Assembly: GCF_023534745.1 (NCBI RefSeq)
Contig: NZ_JAMHJQ010000002.1
Coordinates: 257,761 to 321,760, forward strand
DNA length: 64,000 nt
Direction of reading: 5' to 3'
Source of the DNA: Streptomyces sp. 35G-GA-8
GTDB taxonomy: Bacteria > Actinomycetota > Actinomycetes > Streptomycetales > Streptomycetaceae
Under the pieces are notes generated by a model that saw only the letters and a list, made by a program, of their open reading frames with translations, ran no database searches and was not told where the DNA came from. Of the stretch, positions 50,261-58,392 are shown piece after piece. Both the position numbers and the translations under genes were made by a program. Position 1 is the first letter of the stretch. Each line of letters starts with the position of its first letter.

Positions 50261-50620
50261 TCACAGCCAGGTCGTCGCGAGCCAGGTCGTCAGGGCCGCC
50301 GCGAGCATCAGGGGGATGTTGATGCCGACCTGCCGGTCGGTCCTCAGGTGGACCGCGATCGCGCCCGTCTGGAGAACCACGAGGCCGGCGGCGGCGGCCA
50401 GGGCCAGTGCGGGTGCGATGCCGGTCAGCGGTGGCAGGATCAGGCCGATCGTGCCGAGTACTTCGGCCGCGCCGATGCCCCTGACGGCCGGCATCGGTAC
50501 GCGGTCCACCCAGGCCATCATCGGCCGCAGTCGCTCACGGGTCCGGAACACCTTCATCGCGCCCGCGTAGAGGTAGAAGAGGGCGAGCAGGCCCGCGAGG
50601 ATCCAATAGGCGATGTTCAT
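50261..50620 (-). CDS. DoxX-like membrane protein
   Basis: A 119-aa four-helix membrane protein: MNIAYWILAGLLALFYLYAGAMKVF (family N-terminus), MPAVRGIGAAEVLGTIGLILPPLTG, ALALAAAAGLVVLQTGAIAVHL, LMLAAALTTWLATTWL. DoxX-like proteins are linked to redox or thiol homeostasis in actinomycetes, though most members lack a defined activity. Starts 6 nt after the cupin gene, forming a two-gene operon. Confidence 0.85.
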   Translation of the reverse strand: MNIAYWILAGLLALFYLYAGAMKVFRTRERLRPMMAWVDRVPMPAVRGIGAAEVLGTIGLILPPLTGIAPALALAAAAGLVVLQTGAIAVHLRTDRQVGINIPLMLAAALTTWLATTWL

Positions 50621-50626
50621 GGGTCC

Positions 50627-51160
50627 TCAGGCGAAGTCTGCGAAGTCGGTGGCGGGCTCGGTGGCGTAGCGGCTCATCACCTGGATGTTGGCCCCCGGGG
50701 TCAGCTTCCGGCCGTCGGCGGTCATGTCCTGGAGGTCCCGGAAGTACTGCACGTACAGGTCGGGCGTGAAGATGCTGAGCATGACGGCCGGGTGGTCGGT
50801 GACGTTGGCGAAGGTGTGCGGGGCTCCGGGCGGGACCATGACGAGCGTGCCCGCGCTCGCGTCGTGGACCCGGTCCCCCACCGTGAACCGCAGCGTGCCG
50901 GAGATGATGTAGAAGCCCTCGTCGTGCTGGGCGTGGCGGTGCTGGGGCGGTCCTGGGGTGCCCGGGGCGAGGACGAACTCGGCCAGGCCCAGGCGGTGCC
51001 CGGTGGTGGTGCCGTCTTCGAGGATGCGCCCGCGCGTGGTGCCCAGGGTGATCGTCTCGCCGTCGTCCGGGCCCACCACCGATACGGCGGGGTCGGAGGC
51101 CCGTTCGCTCTTGGGCGCTTCGTTCGTCGTCGGTTCGTTGATCGTCGGTTCGTCAGCCAT
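50627..51160 (-). CDS. Cupin-domain protein
   Basis: A 177-aa protein. Single cupin: motif 1 GPPQHRHAQHDEGFYIISGTLRFTVGD (HxH and Glu metal ligands) and motif 2 GTLVMVPPGAPHTFANVTDHPAVML (His ligand). A quercetin-dioxygenase-like or isomerase-like role is possible. The N-terminus has a short repeat (TINEPTTNEAP). ATG 51160 is chosen over the in-frame upstream codons because of position. Co-transcribed with DoxX and divergent from lysR. Confidence 0.82.
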   Translation of the reverse strand: MADEPTINEPTTNEAPKSERASDPAVSVVGPDDGETITLGTTRGRILEDGTTTGHRLGLAEFVLAPGTPGPPQHRHAQHDEGFYIISGTLRFTVGDRVHDASAGTLVMVPPGAPHTFANVTDHPAVMLSIFTPDLYVQYFRDLQDMTADGRKLTPGANIQVMSRYATEPATDFADFA

Positions 51161-51214
51161 GCTCCGATTCCACTCCCGGGCCCGGCGGCTGTCCAAGACC
51201 CGTTCGGCGACCCC

Positions 51215-51233
51215 GATACCGGATCGGTATCGT
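51215..51233. promoter_or_regulatory. LysR-type box overlapping the lysR -10
   Basis: GATACCG-gat-CGGTATC (51215-51231) is a perfect 7-bp inverted repeat that contains T-N11-A. TATCGT (51228-51233) inside it is the -10 for lysR, whose ATG is 6 nt further. Binding would repress lysR and could activate the divergent cupin-DoxX operon. Confidence 0.65.
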
Positions 51234-51239
51234 CGCAGT

Positions 51240-52097
51240 ATGGAGCTACGTACGCTGCGCTATTTCGTGGCGGTGGCCGAGGAGCTGCACTTCGGCCGCG
51301 CCGCCGTCCGGCTGCATATGAGCCAGCCGCCGCTGAGCCGGGCCATCAAGCGGCTGGAGAGCGAGATCGGCGCCCCGCTGCTCCACCGTTCCCCGGCCGG
51401 CGTCACGCTCACCGCCGTGGGGTCGGCGCTGCTGGTGGAGGCGCGTTCCCTGCTCGATCATGCCGACCGGCTCCGCGTGCGGGTGGCGGTCGCGGCCGGC
51501 TCGGCGACTCTCACCGTCGGCCTGCTGGGTGACGGCACCGACCCGGGCGCGCGGCGGTTGGCCGCCGCGTACCGCCGGCGTCACCCGGATGTCGAGGTCC
51601 GCGTCCGTGAGACCGATCTGACCGATCCGACCTGCGGCCTGCGCGCCGGACTGGTCGATGTCGCCCTGACCCGCGCCCCGTTCGACGACACCGGCCTGAC
51701 GGTGCACGAGCTGCGCACCGACCCCGTCGGCGCGGTGCTGCGCGCGGACGACCCACTGGCCGGCCGGGACCGCGTGAGCCTCACCGACCTGGCCGGGCGG
51801 CGCTGGTTCCGGTTCCCCGACGGCACGGACCCGCTGTGGCAGTCGTACTGGAGCGGCGGCGAGTCCCGCGAGGGCCCGGTGGTACGCGCGGTCCAGGAGT
51901 GCGTGCAGGCCGTGCTCTGGAACGGCACGGTCGGGATGACCCCGCTCGGGCACGATCTGTCCCCGGAGTTGGCCGTGGTTCCCCTGACCGACATGGCACC
52001 GAGCCGCGTGGTGGCGGTGTGGAACGAGGGCGACGCGAACCCGCTGGTCCGGTCCTTCGTCCGGATCGCGACAACCGCCTACCGTGAGCGAACCTAG
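51240..52097 (+). CDS. LysR family transcriptional regulator
   Basis: A 285-aa regulator. HTH: MELRTLRYFVAVAEELHFGRAAVRLHMSQPPLSRAIKRLESEIGAPLLHR. The effector domain has the two-lobe PBP fold (ATLTVGLLGDGTD.., VVRAVQECVQAVLWNGTVGMTPLGH). ATG 51240 follows the -10 box by 6 nt, so the transcript is predicted leaderless. Probably controls the divergent cupin-DoxX pair. Confidence 0.9.
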   Translation: MELRTLRYFVAVAEELHFGRAAVRLHMSQPPLSRAIKRLESEIGAPLLHRSPAGVTLTAVGSALLVEARSLLDHADRLRVRVAVAAGSATLTVGLLGDGTDPGARRLAAAYRRRHPDVEVRVRETDLTDPTCGLRAGLVDVALTRAPFDDTGLTVHELRTDPVGAVLRADDPLAGRDRVSLTDLAGRRWFRFPDGTDPLWQSYWSGGESREGPVVRAVQECVQAVLWNGTVGMTPLGHDLSPELAVVPLTDMAPSRVVAVWNEGDANPLVRSFVRIATTAYRERT

Positions 52098-52224
52098 ACA
52101 CTCGCACTGGCTACTGATACCCACCGCGACCACCCGGTTCAGCCGCATGGTGGTGTCACCGCCACCCCCCAACTCACCGCCTGGAGCCAGTGATCGAGGC
52201 TCCGGCCCGCACCAGAGTGGTGCC

Positions 52225-53757
52225 ATGCCCACTCGACGCGAAGCACTCGCCGCCTCGGCCGCCCTGACCGGCGGCGCTCTCCTCTCCACCGCCCCGCCCG
52301 CCACGGCCGTCCCGCGCGTGGCCCCGGGCCGCGCGACGGCCGTATCCGGTCAGCGCCCCGGCGGCGCCATCGCCCTCACCCACGCCACCGTCCTCGGCGC
52401 GGGCCCCGACCACACCGTCCTCATCCGCGACGGCCGTATCACCCGTACCGGCCGCTCGGCCGAGGTCCCGATCCCGCGCGGGACGACGACGTACGACCTG
52501 ACCGGCAAGTACATCGTCCCGGGCGGCCTCGTCGAGGCCCATGTCCACAACGACGGGCCCGAGAGCGTGCTACCGCCCCTCTTCCCGCTCAACGGTGTGA
52601 CCACGGTCCGCGAGATGTGGGGCGGCCCCGTCCACCACGCATGGCGCGACAAGGTCCGCGCGGGCACGCTCCTCGGCCCCCGCTGGGTGATCGCCAGCTC
52701 GGTCCTCGACGGAGGCCCCTCGATATGGGCCAACGACACCGGTCAGCGCGTCGTCGAGGTCACCGACGCCACATCCGCACGTCGCGCGGTGCGCGAGGCG
52801 AAGGCGAGCGGTGCCGACTTCGTCAAGGTGTACTCACGGCTCACACCCGAGGCGTACGAGGCGATCGCCGACGAGTCCGCCCGCCAGGGCCTGCGCCACG
52901 CGGGCCACTGCCCCGACACTCTGCCCATCGCCCGCGCGAGCGACGCCGGGCAGCAGTCCATCGAGCACCTGCACGCCCTGCTTCTCGCCACCTCCGCCCG
53001 GGAGCCGGAGATCAGGCGGGCCATGGCGAAGGTCCGTATCGACCCCGCCCTCGGCTCCAGCTTCGAGCGCTACGCGAGCTGGTTCCGGCAGGTGCACGCG
53101 GTGGAGTGGCAGGCGATGCGGACGTACGACATCGGCCGCACCCGCGCCCTCTTCGACCGGCTCGCCGCCAACGGCACCCGCGTCGTACCGACCCTCACCG
53201 TCCACCATTCCCTGGAGCGCACCGACGAACTCCCCACTGAATCACCGGAGTTCACCTACCTACCCTCCTGGATGACCGCATACTGGCCCACCATCTGGGC
53301 CGGCCTGACCACCGGCCGCACCGCGCGGGACACCGCCCGCATCCACCGGATCTACGAGCACCGGCTGCGCCTCGTCGCCGAACTGCACCGGGCCGGCGTG
53401 CAGTTGCTCGCGGGCACCGACACCGGCACCGGCTACGCGGTCCCCGGCTTCTCCCTCCACCACGAGCTGGAGCTGCTGTCCGAGGCCGGACTGCCCACCC
53501 GGGACGTCCTGCGCGCCGCGACCACCGCGCCCGCCCGGATGCTCGGCCTGCCCGCCGACCGCGCCGACCTGCTGGTCCTGGACGCGGACCCGCGCACCGA
53601 CATCCGCCATACGCGACGGATCGACTCCGTCCTGGTCGCGGGCCGCTATCTGGACCGCGCGGAACGCCTGCGCCTGCTGGCCGACGTGGCCCAGGCCGCC
53701 GCCGCGAGCGAACCCCCGGCGACGGGCGCCGCGACCCCCCACGTCTGCGCCCACTGA
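52225..53757 (+). CDS. Exported amidohydrolase
   Basis: A 510-aa metal-dependent hydrolase of the imidazolonepropionase/prolidase-like group. A Tat-like signal (MPTRREALAASAALTGGALLSTAPPATA) suggests export. Metal ligands: VEAHVHND (HxH), DFVKVYS (probable carboxylated Lys), HAGHCPD, QQSIEHLHAL and LLAGTDTG (catalytic Asp). A late VLDADPRTDIRHTRRIDSVLVAG closes the family-typical beta subdomain. Start at ATG 52225 from the signal peptide. Substrate unknown, possibly a dipeptide or cyclic amide. Confidence 0.85.
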   Translation: MPTRREALAASAALTGGALLSTAPPATAVPRVAPGRATAVSGQRPGGAIALTHATVLGAGPDHTVLIRDGRITRTGRSAEVPIPRGTTTYDLTGKYIVPGGLVEAHVHNDGPESVLPPLFPLNGVTTVREMWGGPVHHAWRDKVRAGTLLGPRWVIASSVLDGGPSIWANDTGQRVVEVTDATSARRAVREAKASGADFVKVYSRLTPEAYEAIADESARQGLRHAGHCPDTLPIARASDAGQQSIEHLHALLLATSAREPEIRRAMAKVRIDPALGSSFERYASWFRQVHAVEWQAMRTYDIGRTRALFDRLAANGTRVVPTLTVHHSLERTDELPTESPEFTYLPSWMTAYWPTIWAGLTTGRTARDTARIHRIYEHRLRLVAELHRAGVQLLAGTDTGTGYAVPGFSLHHELELLSEAGLPTRDVLRAATTAPARMLGLPADRADLLVLDADPRTDIRHTRRIDSVLVAGRYLDRAERLRLLADVAQAAAASEPPATGAATPHVCAH

Positions 53758-53773
53758 CCACGGCCCGCCGCGG

Positions 53774-53930
53774 GACCACCGGCGGGAGGGGGCCGGGGTC
53801 GGAGGAGGTGCGTGTCCGGACACTAAAGCGTGATTTGTGGCGCGCGAACGCCCGCATCCCAACTGTGGCCCGGTCCGCGCCGTAAATCATGCCGTCCGGA
53901 CATGTACCTCCGGAGGCCCCGGCCCCCGGC
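53774..53930 (+). repeat. Long-hairpin repeat R5 (type A)
   Basis: A 157-bp copy in the gap after the amidohydrolase gene. The stem sequences are identical to R4, and only the central loop differs (CGAACGCCCGCATCCCAACTGTGG... instead of CGAACGCCCGAACCAACGACAGG...). Confidence 0.88.
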
Positions 53931-54024
53931 ACCACAACGCACGCACCCGCACCCCGCAGCACGCAGCACGCCGGGGGACGCACCGCCGCACAAGCGCACC
54001 ACTGAATCAGTCCACAAGGATCCG

Positions 54025-54690
54025 CTAGATCAGCAGCAGAACGATCAGCACGATCAGGCCCGCGACCGCCGGGCCCATCACCTCGTACGCCCACCGCACC
54101 GTCGGCTCCCCCTGCGCCGACGGCCGCGACGCCGACCTTTCCGCCAGCTCTCGCAGCTCGGCGACCGTACGGTCCGCCTGGGCCATGGCGAGCTGGTCGG
54201 CAGCGCTCGCGTGTACGGCGGATGCGGATGCGGAGGCAGACGCAGAGGCAGAGGCGGAGCGGCGGCCGGGAAGGCCCGCGCCCGACCGCGCCTGGCGGCG
54301 GTCCGCGCGCTTGCGCTGGCGCAGCGAGACCGGGACCGCCCACAGCTGGTACTTCGTGCCGTCCTCCGTCAGCGCCTCACAGGAGAACCTGGCCCGTACG
54401 GTCGAGACCGAGGACCACGGCAGCGTGATCGTCCGGAAGGGGTTCCTGATCCGCAGCCGGTCGGCGTTCGCGTAGACCGCCGGGCGCAGGGTGAACGCGA
54501 TCACGAGCGGTACGACGAACAGCAGGGAGGCGAGCGCCAGCCAGGGCGTGCGGCCCGCCCCCCGGAAGAGCGCGTCGCCGCCGAGCCAGAGGGTGATCAC
54601 GAGCAGCAGGCCGCCGCCGACGATCCCGCCGGCCGACCGGAAGACGCGGTCGGCGTAGGTCGGCTCGGTGGGCTGCTCGGGGGTCGTCAT
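54025..54690 (-). CDS. PH-domain membrane protein
   Basis: A 221-aa protein. Two adjacent transmembrane helices (GGIVGGGLLLVITLWLGGDAL, LALASLLFVVPLVIAFTL) are followed by a PH-like domain (AVYANADRLRIRNPFRTITLPWSSVSTVRARFSCEALTEDGTKYQLWAVPVSLRQRKR), an Ala-Ser dipeptide repeat of six or more units and a C-terminal hydrophobic helix (GPAVAGLIVLIVLLLI). This is the streptomycete bPH_6-like arrangement (recall). ATG 54690 is chosen; upstream in-frame codons are low-complexity Gly/Ala. Role unknown. Confidence 0.75.
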   Translation of the reverse strand: MTTPEQPTEPTYADRVFRSAGGIVGGGLLLVITLWLGGDALFRGAGRTPWLALASLLFVVPLVIAFTLRPAVYANADRLRIRNPFRTITLPWSSVSTVRARFSCEALTEDGTKYQLWAVPVSLRQRKRADRRQARSGAGLPGRRSASASASASASASAVHASAADQLAMAQADRTVAELRELAERSASRPSAQGEPTVRWAYEVMGPAVAGLIVLIVLLLI

Positions 54691-54757
54691 ACGTCCGATT
54701 CTGCCGTATGGCCCGAACATGCCTCCACACCCCCGGCAGGGACCCCCTCTCCTCTCC

Positions 54758-54793
54758 GCCCCCGACCCCGCCCCCGACCCCGCCCCCGACCCC
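54758..54793 (+). repeat. 12-bp tandem repeat
   Basis: Three perfect copies of GCCCCCGACCCC, continuing as degenerate C-rich sequence to about 54860, between the PH gene and deoC. It causes marked strand asymmetry (C on plus). Confidence 0.8.
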
Positions 54794-54913
54794 GCCCCTG
54801 GCCCCACCCCGGCCCCGCCCCCGACCTCGCCACTAGCCCCACCCCCGGCCCCACCCCCAGCCCTGCCCCGGGTCACATCTCGGGAACGGCTCCCCCGCGT
54901 ACCCCTCACCCCC

Positions 54914-54943
54914 TGTACAGGCTGCTACGCGCGTAGATATGCT
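54914..54943 (+). promoter_or_regulatory. deoC promoter with 12-bp operator
   Basis: -35 TGTACA (54914-54919), 18-bp spacer, -10 TATGCT (54938-54943). The spacer contains CTACGCGCGTAG (54925-54936), identical to the palindrome in the nucleoside phosphorylase promoter. GTG 54950 follows the -10 after 6 nt, so the message is leaderless. Confidence 0.7.
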
Positions 54944-54949
54944 CATCTG

Positions 54950-55903
54950 GTGACCATGCCCACCATCACCCCCGCATTCGCTGACGTGACCGCGTCCGAC
55001 AGCTCACTGCGCCGATTCCTCCACGGGCTCCCCGGCGTCGACGCCGTCGGCCTGGAGGCACGCGCGGCGTCGCTCGGTACGCGCTCGATCAAGACCACGG
55101 CCAAGGCGTACGCCATCGATCTGGCCATCTCCATGATCGACCTGACCACGCTTGAGGGCGCGGACACCCCGGGCAAGGTCCGGGCGCTCGCCGCCAAGGC
55201 CCTCCGGCCCGACCCGACCGACCGTACGACGCCCGCCACCGCCGCCGTCTGCGTCTATCCGGACATGGCGGAGACGGCGGTCGCCGCGCTGGCCGGTTCG
55301 GACGTCAAGGTCGCCTCCGTCGCCACCGCCTTCCCGGCCGGCCGCGCCTCGCTGGCCGTCAAGCTCGCGGACACCCGCGACGCCGTGGCCGCGGGCGCCG
55401 ACGAGATCGACATGGTCATCGATCGCGGCGCGTTCCTCGCGGGTCACTACCTCAAGGTGTACGAGGAGATCCGCGCCGTGAAGGAGGCCGCGGGGGCGGC
55501 CCGGCTCAAGGTGATCTTCGAGACCGGTGAGCTGTCCACGTACGACAACATCCGCCGCGCCTCCTGGCTCGGCATGATCGGCGGCGCGGACTTCATCAAG
55601 ACGTCGACGGGCAAGGTCGGCGTCAACGCCACCCCCGCCAACACCCTGCTTCTCCTGGAGGCCGTACGCGACTTCCGCGCGCAGACCGGGGTGCAGATCG
55701 GCGTGAAGCCGGCCGGGGGCATCCGTACCAGCAAGGACGCGGTCAAGTTCCTGGTGCTGGTGAATGAGACCGCGGGCGCGGACTGGCTGGACAACCACTG
55801 GTTCCGGTTCGGCGCCTCAAGCCTGCTGAACGATCTGCTGATGCAGCGTCAGAAGCTCAGCACAGGCCGCTACTCCGGCCCCGACTACGTGACGGTGGAC
55901 TGA
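54950..55903 (+). CDS. deoC: Deoxyribose-phosphate aldolase
   Basis: A 317-aa class I aldolase that splits 2-deoxyribose-5-phosphate into acetaldehyde and glyceraldehyde-3-phosphate. Schiff-base Lys in GGADFIKTSTGKVG, second Lys in GVKPAGGIRT, and the metal-free TIM-barrel blocks EIDMVIDRGAFLAG and ARLKVIFETGELS. GTG 54950 is preferred from the promoter geometry; ATG 54956 is the next start. It is followed by two aldehyde dehydrogenase genes that could oxidise the acetaldehyde product. Confidence 0.93.
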   Translation: MTMPTITPAFADVTASDSSLRRFLHGLPGVDAVGLEARAASLGTRSIKTTAKAYAIDLAISMIDLTTLEGADTPGKVRALAAKALRPDPTDRTTPATAAVCVYPDMAETAVAALAGSDVKVASVATAFPAGRASLAVKLADTRDAVAAGADEIDMVIDRGAFLAGHYLKVYEEIRAVKEAAGAARLKVIFETGELSTYDNIRRASWLGMIGGADFIKTSTGKVGVNATPANTLLLLEAVRDFRAQTGVQIGVKPAGGIRTSKDAVKFLVLVNETAGADWLDNHWFRFGASSLLNDLLMQRQKLSTGRYSGPDYVTVD

Positions 55904-55908
55904 TCACC

Positions 55909-57363
55909 ATGACATCCGTATCCGCGTCCACATCGGCGTTCGAGTACGCTCCGGCGCCCGAGTCCCGCGCGATCGTCGACATCGCGCCCTCCTACGGGCT
56001 CTTCATCGACGGCGAGTTCACCGAGGCGTCCGACGGCAAGGTCTTCAAGACCGTCAGTCCGTCCACCGAGGAAGTCCTCTCCGAGGTCGCGCAGGCCGGC
56101 GCCGAGGACATCGACCGTGCGGTCAAGGCCGCCCGCAAGGCGTTCGAGAAGTGGTCCGCGCTGCCCGGCGCCGAGCGGGCCAAGTATCTGTTCCGTATCG
56201 CGCGGATCATCCAGGAGCGTTCGCGCGAGCTGGCCGTCCTGGAGACGCTCGACAACGGCAAGCCGATCAGGGAGACCCGCGACGCGGACCTCCCGCTGGT
56301 CGCCGCGCACTTCTTCTACTACGCGGGCTGGGCCGACAAGCTCGACCACGCGGGCTATGGTGCGAACCCGCGCCCGCTCGGTGTGGCCGGCCAGGTCATC
56401 CCCTGGAACTTCCCGCTGCTGATGCTCGCGTGGAAGATCGCCCCGGCGCTGGCGACCGGCAATACGGTCGTCCTGAAGCCCGCCGAGACGACCCCGCTCT
56501 CCGCGCTCTTCTTCGCGGACATCTGCCGTCAGGCGGGGCTGCCCAAGGGCGTCGTCAACATCGTGACCGGTGACGGGAGCACGGGCGCCGCGCTCGTCTC
56601 GCACCCGGGCGTCGACAAGGTCGCCTTCACCGGCTCGACCGCCGTCGGCAAGGCCATCGCGCGCGAGATCGCCGGTACGGGAAAGAAGGCCACGCTCGAA
56701 CTGGGCGGCAAGGGCGCCAATATCGTCTTCGACGACGCCCCCATCGACCAGGCCGTCGAGGGCATCGTCACCGGCATCTTCTTCAACCAGGGCCAGGTCT
56801 GCTGCGCGGGCTCGCGACTGCTCGTACAGGAGTCCGTCCAGGACGAGCTGCTGGACTCGCTCAAGCGCCGGCTGGCCACGCTGCGTGTCGGCGATCCGCT
56901 GGACAAGAACACCGATCTCGGCGCGATCAACTCCGCCGAGCAGCTGGCCCGTATCACGGCGCTGGCCGACGCGGGCGAGGCGGAGGGCGCCGAGCGCTGG
57001 TCGCCCGCGTGCGAACTGCCCTCCTCCGGCTACTGGTTCGCCCCGACGCTCTTCACGAACGTCACCCAGGCGCACACCATCGCCCGCGACGAGATCTTCG
57101 GCCCGGTGCTGTCCGTGCTGACGTTCCGTACGCCCGAGGAGGCCGTGGCCAAGGCCAACAACACCCAGTACGGGCTGTCGGCCGGCATCTGGACCGAGAA
57201 GGGCTCCCGCATCCTCGCGGTCGCGGGCAAGCTCCGGGCGGGTGTCGTCTGGGCCAATACGTTCAACAAGTTCGACCCGACCTCGCCGTTCGGCGGCTAC
57301 AAGGAGTCGGGGTACGGCCGCGAGGGCGGTCGCCACGGCCTGGAGGCGTATCTCGATGTCTGA
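55909..57363 (+). CDS. Aldehyde dehydrogenase, catalytic
   Basis: A 484-aa NAD-dependent aldehyde dehydrogenase with all catalytic elements: IPWNFPLLMLAWKIAPALATGNTVVLKPAE, VAFTGSTAVGKAI (NAD loop), LELGGKGANIVF (general base Glu), NQGQVCCAGSRLLVQ (nucleophilic Cys) and the EIFGPVLSVLTF segment. It starts 5 nt after deoC and overlaps the next gene by 8 bp. Likely substrate is acetaldehyde from DeoC, giving acetate (inference from neighbours). Confidence 0.9.
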   Translation: MTSVSASTSAFEYAPAPESRAIVDIAPSYGLFIDGEFTEASDGKVFKTVSPSTEEVLSEVAQAGAEDIDRAVKAARKAFEKWSALPGAERAKYLFRIARIIQERSRELAVLETLDNGKPIRETRDADLPLVAAHFFYYAGWADKLDHAGYGANPRPLGVAGQVIPWNFPLLMLAWKIAPALATGNTVVLKPAETTPLSALFFADICRQAGLPKGVVNIVTGDGSTGAALVSHPGVDKVAFTGSTAVGKAIAREIAGTGKKATLELGGKGANIVFDDAPIDQAVEGIVTGIFFNQGQVCCAGSRLLVQESVQDELLDSLKRRLATLRVGDPLDKNTDLGAINSAEQLARITALADAGEAEGAERWSPACELPSSGYWFAPTLFTNVTQAHTIARDEIFGPVLSVLTFRTPEEAVAKANNTQYGLSAGIWTEKGSRILAVAGKLRAGVVWANTFNKFDPTSPFGGYKESGYGREGGRHGLEAYLDV

Positions 57364-58297
57364 AGCGAACCGTCTGAGCGTCCTCAAGACCTACAAGCTG
57401 TACGTCGGGGGCAAGTTCCCCCGCAGCGAGAGCGGCCGGGTGTACGAAGTGACGACAGCGACCTCAGGGGCTGACGGGGCGGGGGCCGACAGGGCGGCCG
57501 GGCAGGGCACCTGGCTGGCCAACGCCCCGCTGTCCTCCCGCAAGGACGCCCGTGACGCGGTCGTCGCGGCGCGCAAGGCGTTCGGCGGCTGGTCGGGCGC
57601 GACGGCGTACAACCGGGGCCAGGTCCTCTACCGCGTCGCCGAGATGCTGGAGGGCCGCAGGGGCCAGTTCGTACGGGAGGTCGCCGACGCCGAGGGCCTG
57701 TCGAAGTCGAAGGCGGCCGTGGCCGTCGACGCGGCGATCGACCGGTGGGTCTGGTACGCGGGCTGGACCGACAAGATCGCCCAAGTGGTGGGCGGCGCGA
57801 ACCCGGTGGCGGGGCCGTTCTTCAACCTCTCCACCCCCGAGCCGGCCGGGGTCGTGACCGTACTGGCGCCGCAGGAGTCGTCGTTCCTGGGCCTGGTCTC
57901 GGTCATCGCGCCGGTGATCGCCACGGGCAACACCGCGGTCGTCGTCGCGAGCGAGAGGTCCCCGCTCCCGGCGCTCTCCCTCGGCGAGGTGCTGGCCACC
58001 TCCGACCTCCCGGGCGGCGTGGTCAACATCCTCTCCGGAAGGACCGCCGAGATCGCGGCCCCGCTCGCCGCGCACCAGGACGTCAACGGGATCGACCTGA
58101 CCGGCGCGGACGATGTTCTCGCCAAGGATCTGGAGATCGCGGCGGCGGACAACCTGAAGCGGGTACTGCGCCCGGAGCGCGAGGGACGCGCGGACTGGAC
58201 GAAGGACCCCGGCACCCACCGGCTGACGGCCTTCCTGGAGACGAAGACGGTCTGGCACCCCACGGGCAGCCTGGGCGCGTCGGGCTCGGCGTACTGA
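57356..58297 (+). CDS. Truncated aldehyde dehydrogenase-like pseudoenzyme
   Basis: A 313-aa protein with the cofactor-domain part of the ALDH fold: LYVGGKFPRSESGRVYEV, APLSSRKDARDAVVAARKAFGGW, AGVVTVLAPQESSFLGLVSVIAPVIATGNTAVVVASE, LPGGVVNILSG. The nucleophile motif (GQxC) and general-base motif (ELGGK) are absent, and the C-terminal ~150 residues of a normal ALDH are missing. ATG 57356 overlaps the upstream stop by 8 bp. Its fold and pairing recall ALDH16, in which a second domain lacks the Cys. A structural partner is likely. Confidence 0.8.
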   Translation: MSEANRLSVLKTYKLYVGGKFPRSESGRVYEVTTATSGADGAGADRAAGQGTWLANAPLSSRKDARDAVVAARKAFGGWSGATAYNRGQVLYRVAEMLEGRRGQFVREVADAEGLSKSKAAVAVDAAIDRWVWYAGWTDKIAQVVGGANPVAGPFFNLSTPEPAGVVTVLAPQESSFLGLVSVIAPVIATGNTAVVVASERSPLPALSLGEVLATSDLPGGVVNILSGRTAEIAAPLAAHQDVNGIDLTGADDVLAKDLEIAAADNLKRVLRPEREGRADWTKDPGTHRLTAFLETKTVWHPTGSLGASGSAY

Positions 58298-58310
58298 GTC
58301 CGTCACACCG

Positions 58311-58350
58311 AAGCCCCGTTTTCCCTCGTTCGAGGGGAAACGGGGCTTTT
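58311..58350 (+). terminator. Terminator after the deoC operon
   Basis: AAGCCCCGTTTTCCCTCG / CGAGGGGAAACGGGGCTT with a TT loop (one G-T wobble) followed by T residues; the most canonical intrinsic terminator in the window. Confidence 0.9.
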
Positions 58351-58352
58351 CC

Positions 58353-58392
58353 AGTGCACTGCACTTAGCAGAACTGTACAGTCCTGTACATG
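58353..58392 (+). promoter_or_regulatory. Toxin-antitoxin promoter and operators
   Basis: TACAGT (58377-58382) is the -10; the ATG at 58390 follows after 7 nt, so the antitoxin mRNA is leaderless. TGTACA occurs at 58375-58380 and 58385-58390, exactly 10 bp apart (one helical turn), and AGTGCA-c-TGCACT (58353-58365) covers the -35 region. Together they look like autoregulatory antitoxin sites. Confidence 0.65.

Noticed and set aside
54758-54860. C-rich tandem sequence as a CRISPR-like array or coding repeat
   Set aside because: The units are 12 bp and contiguous with no unique spacers, and there are no cas genes in the window.
57356-58297. Reading the short ALDH-like gene as a frameshifted end of the upstream ALDH gene
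   Set aside because: The upstream ALDH is full length with its own stop; the second gene has a full-length-like N-terminus (cofactor domain), so it is a separate paralog and not a C-terminal fragment.
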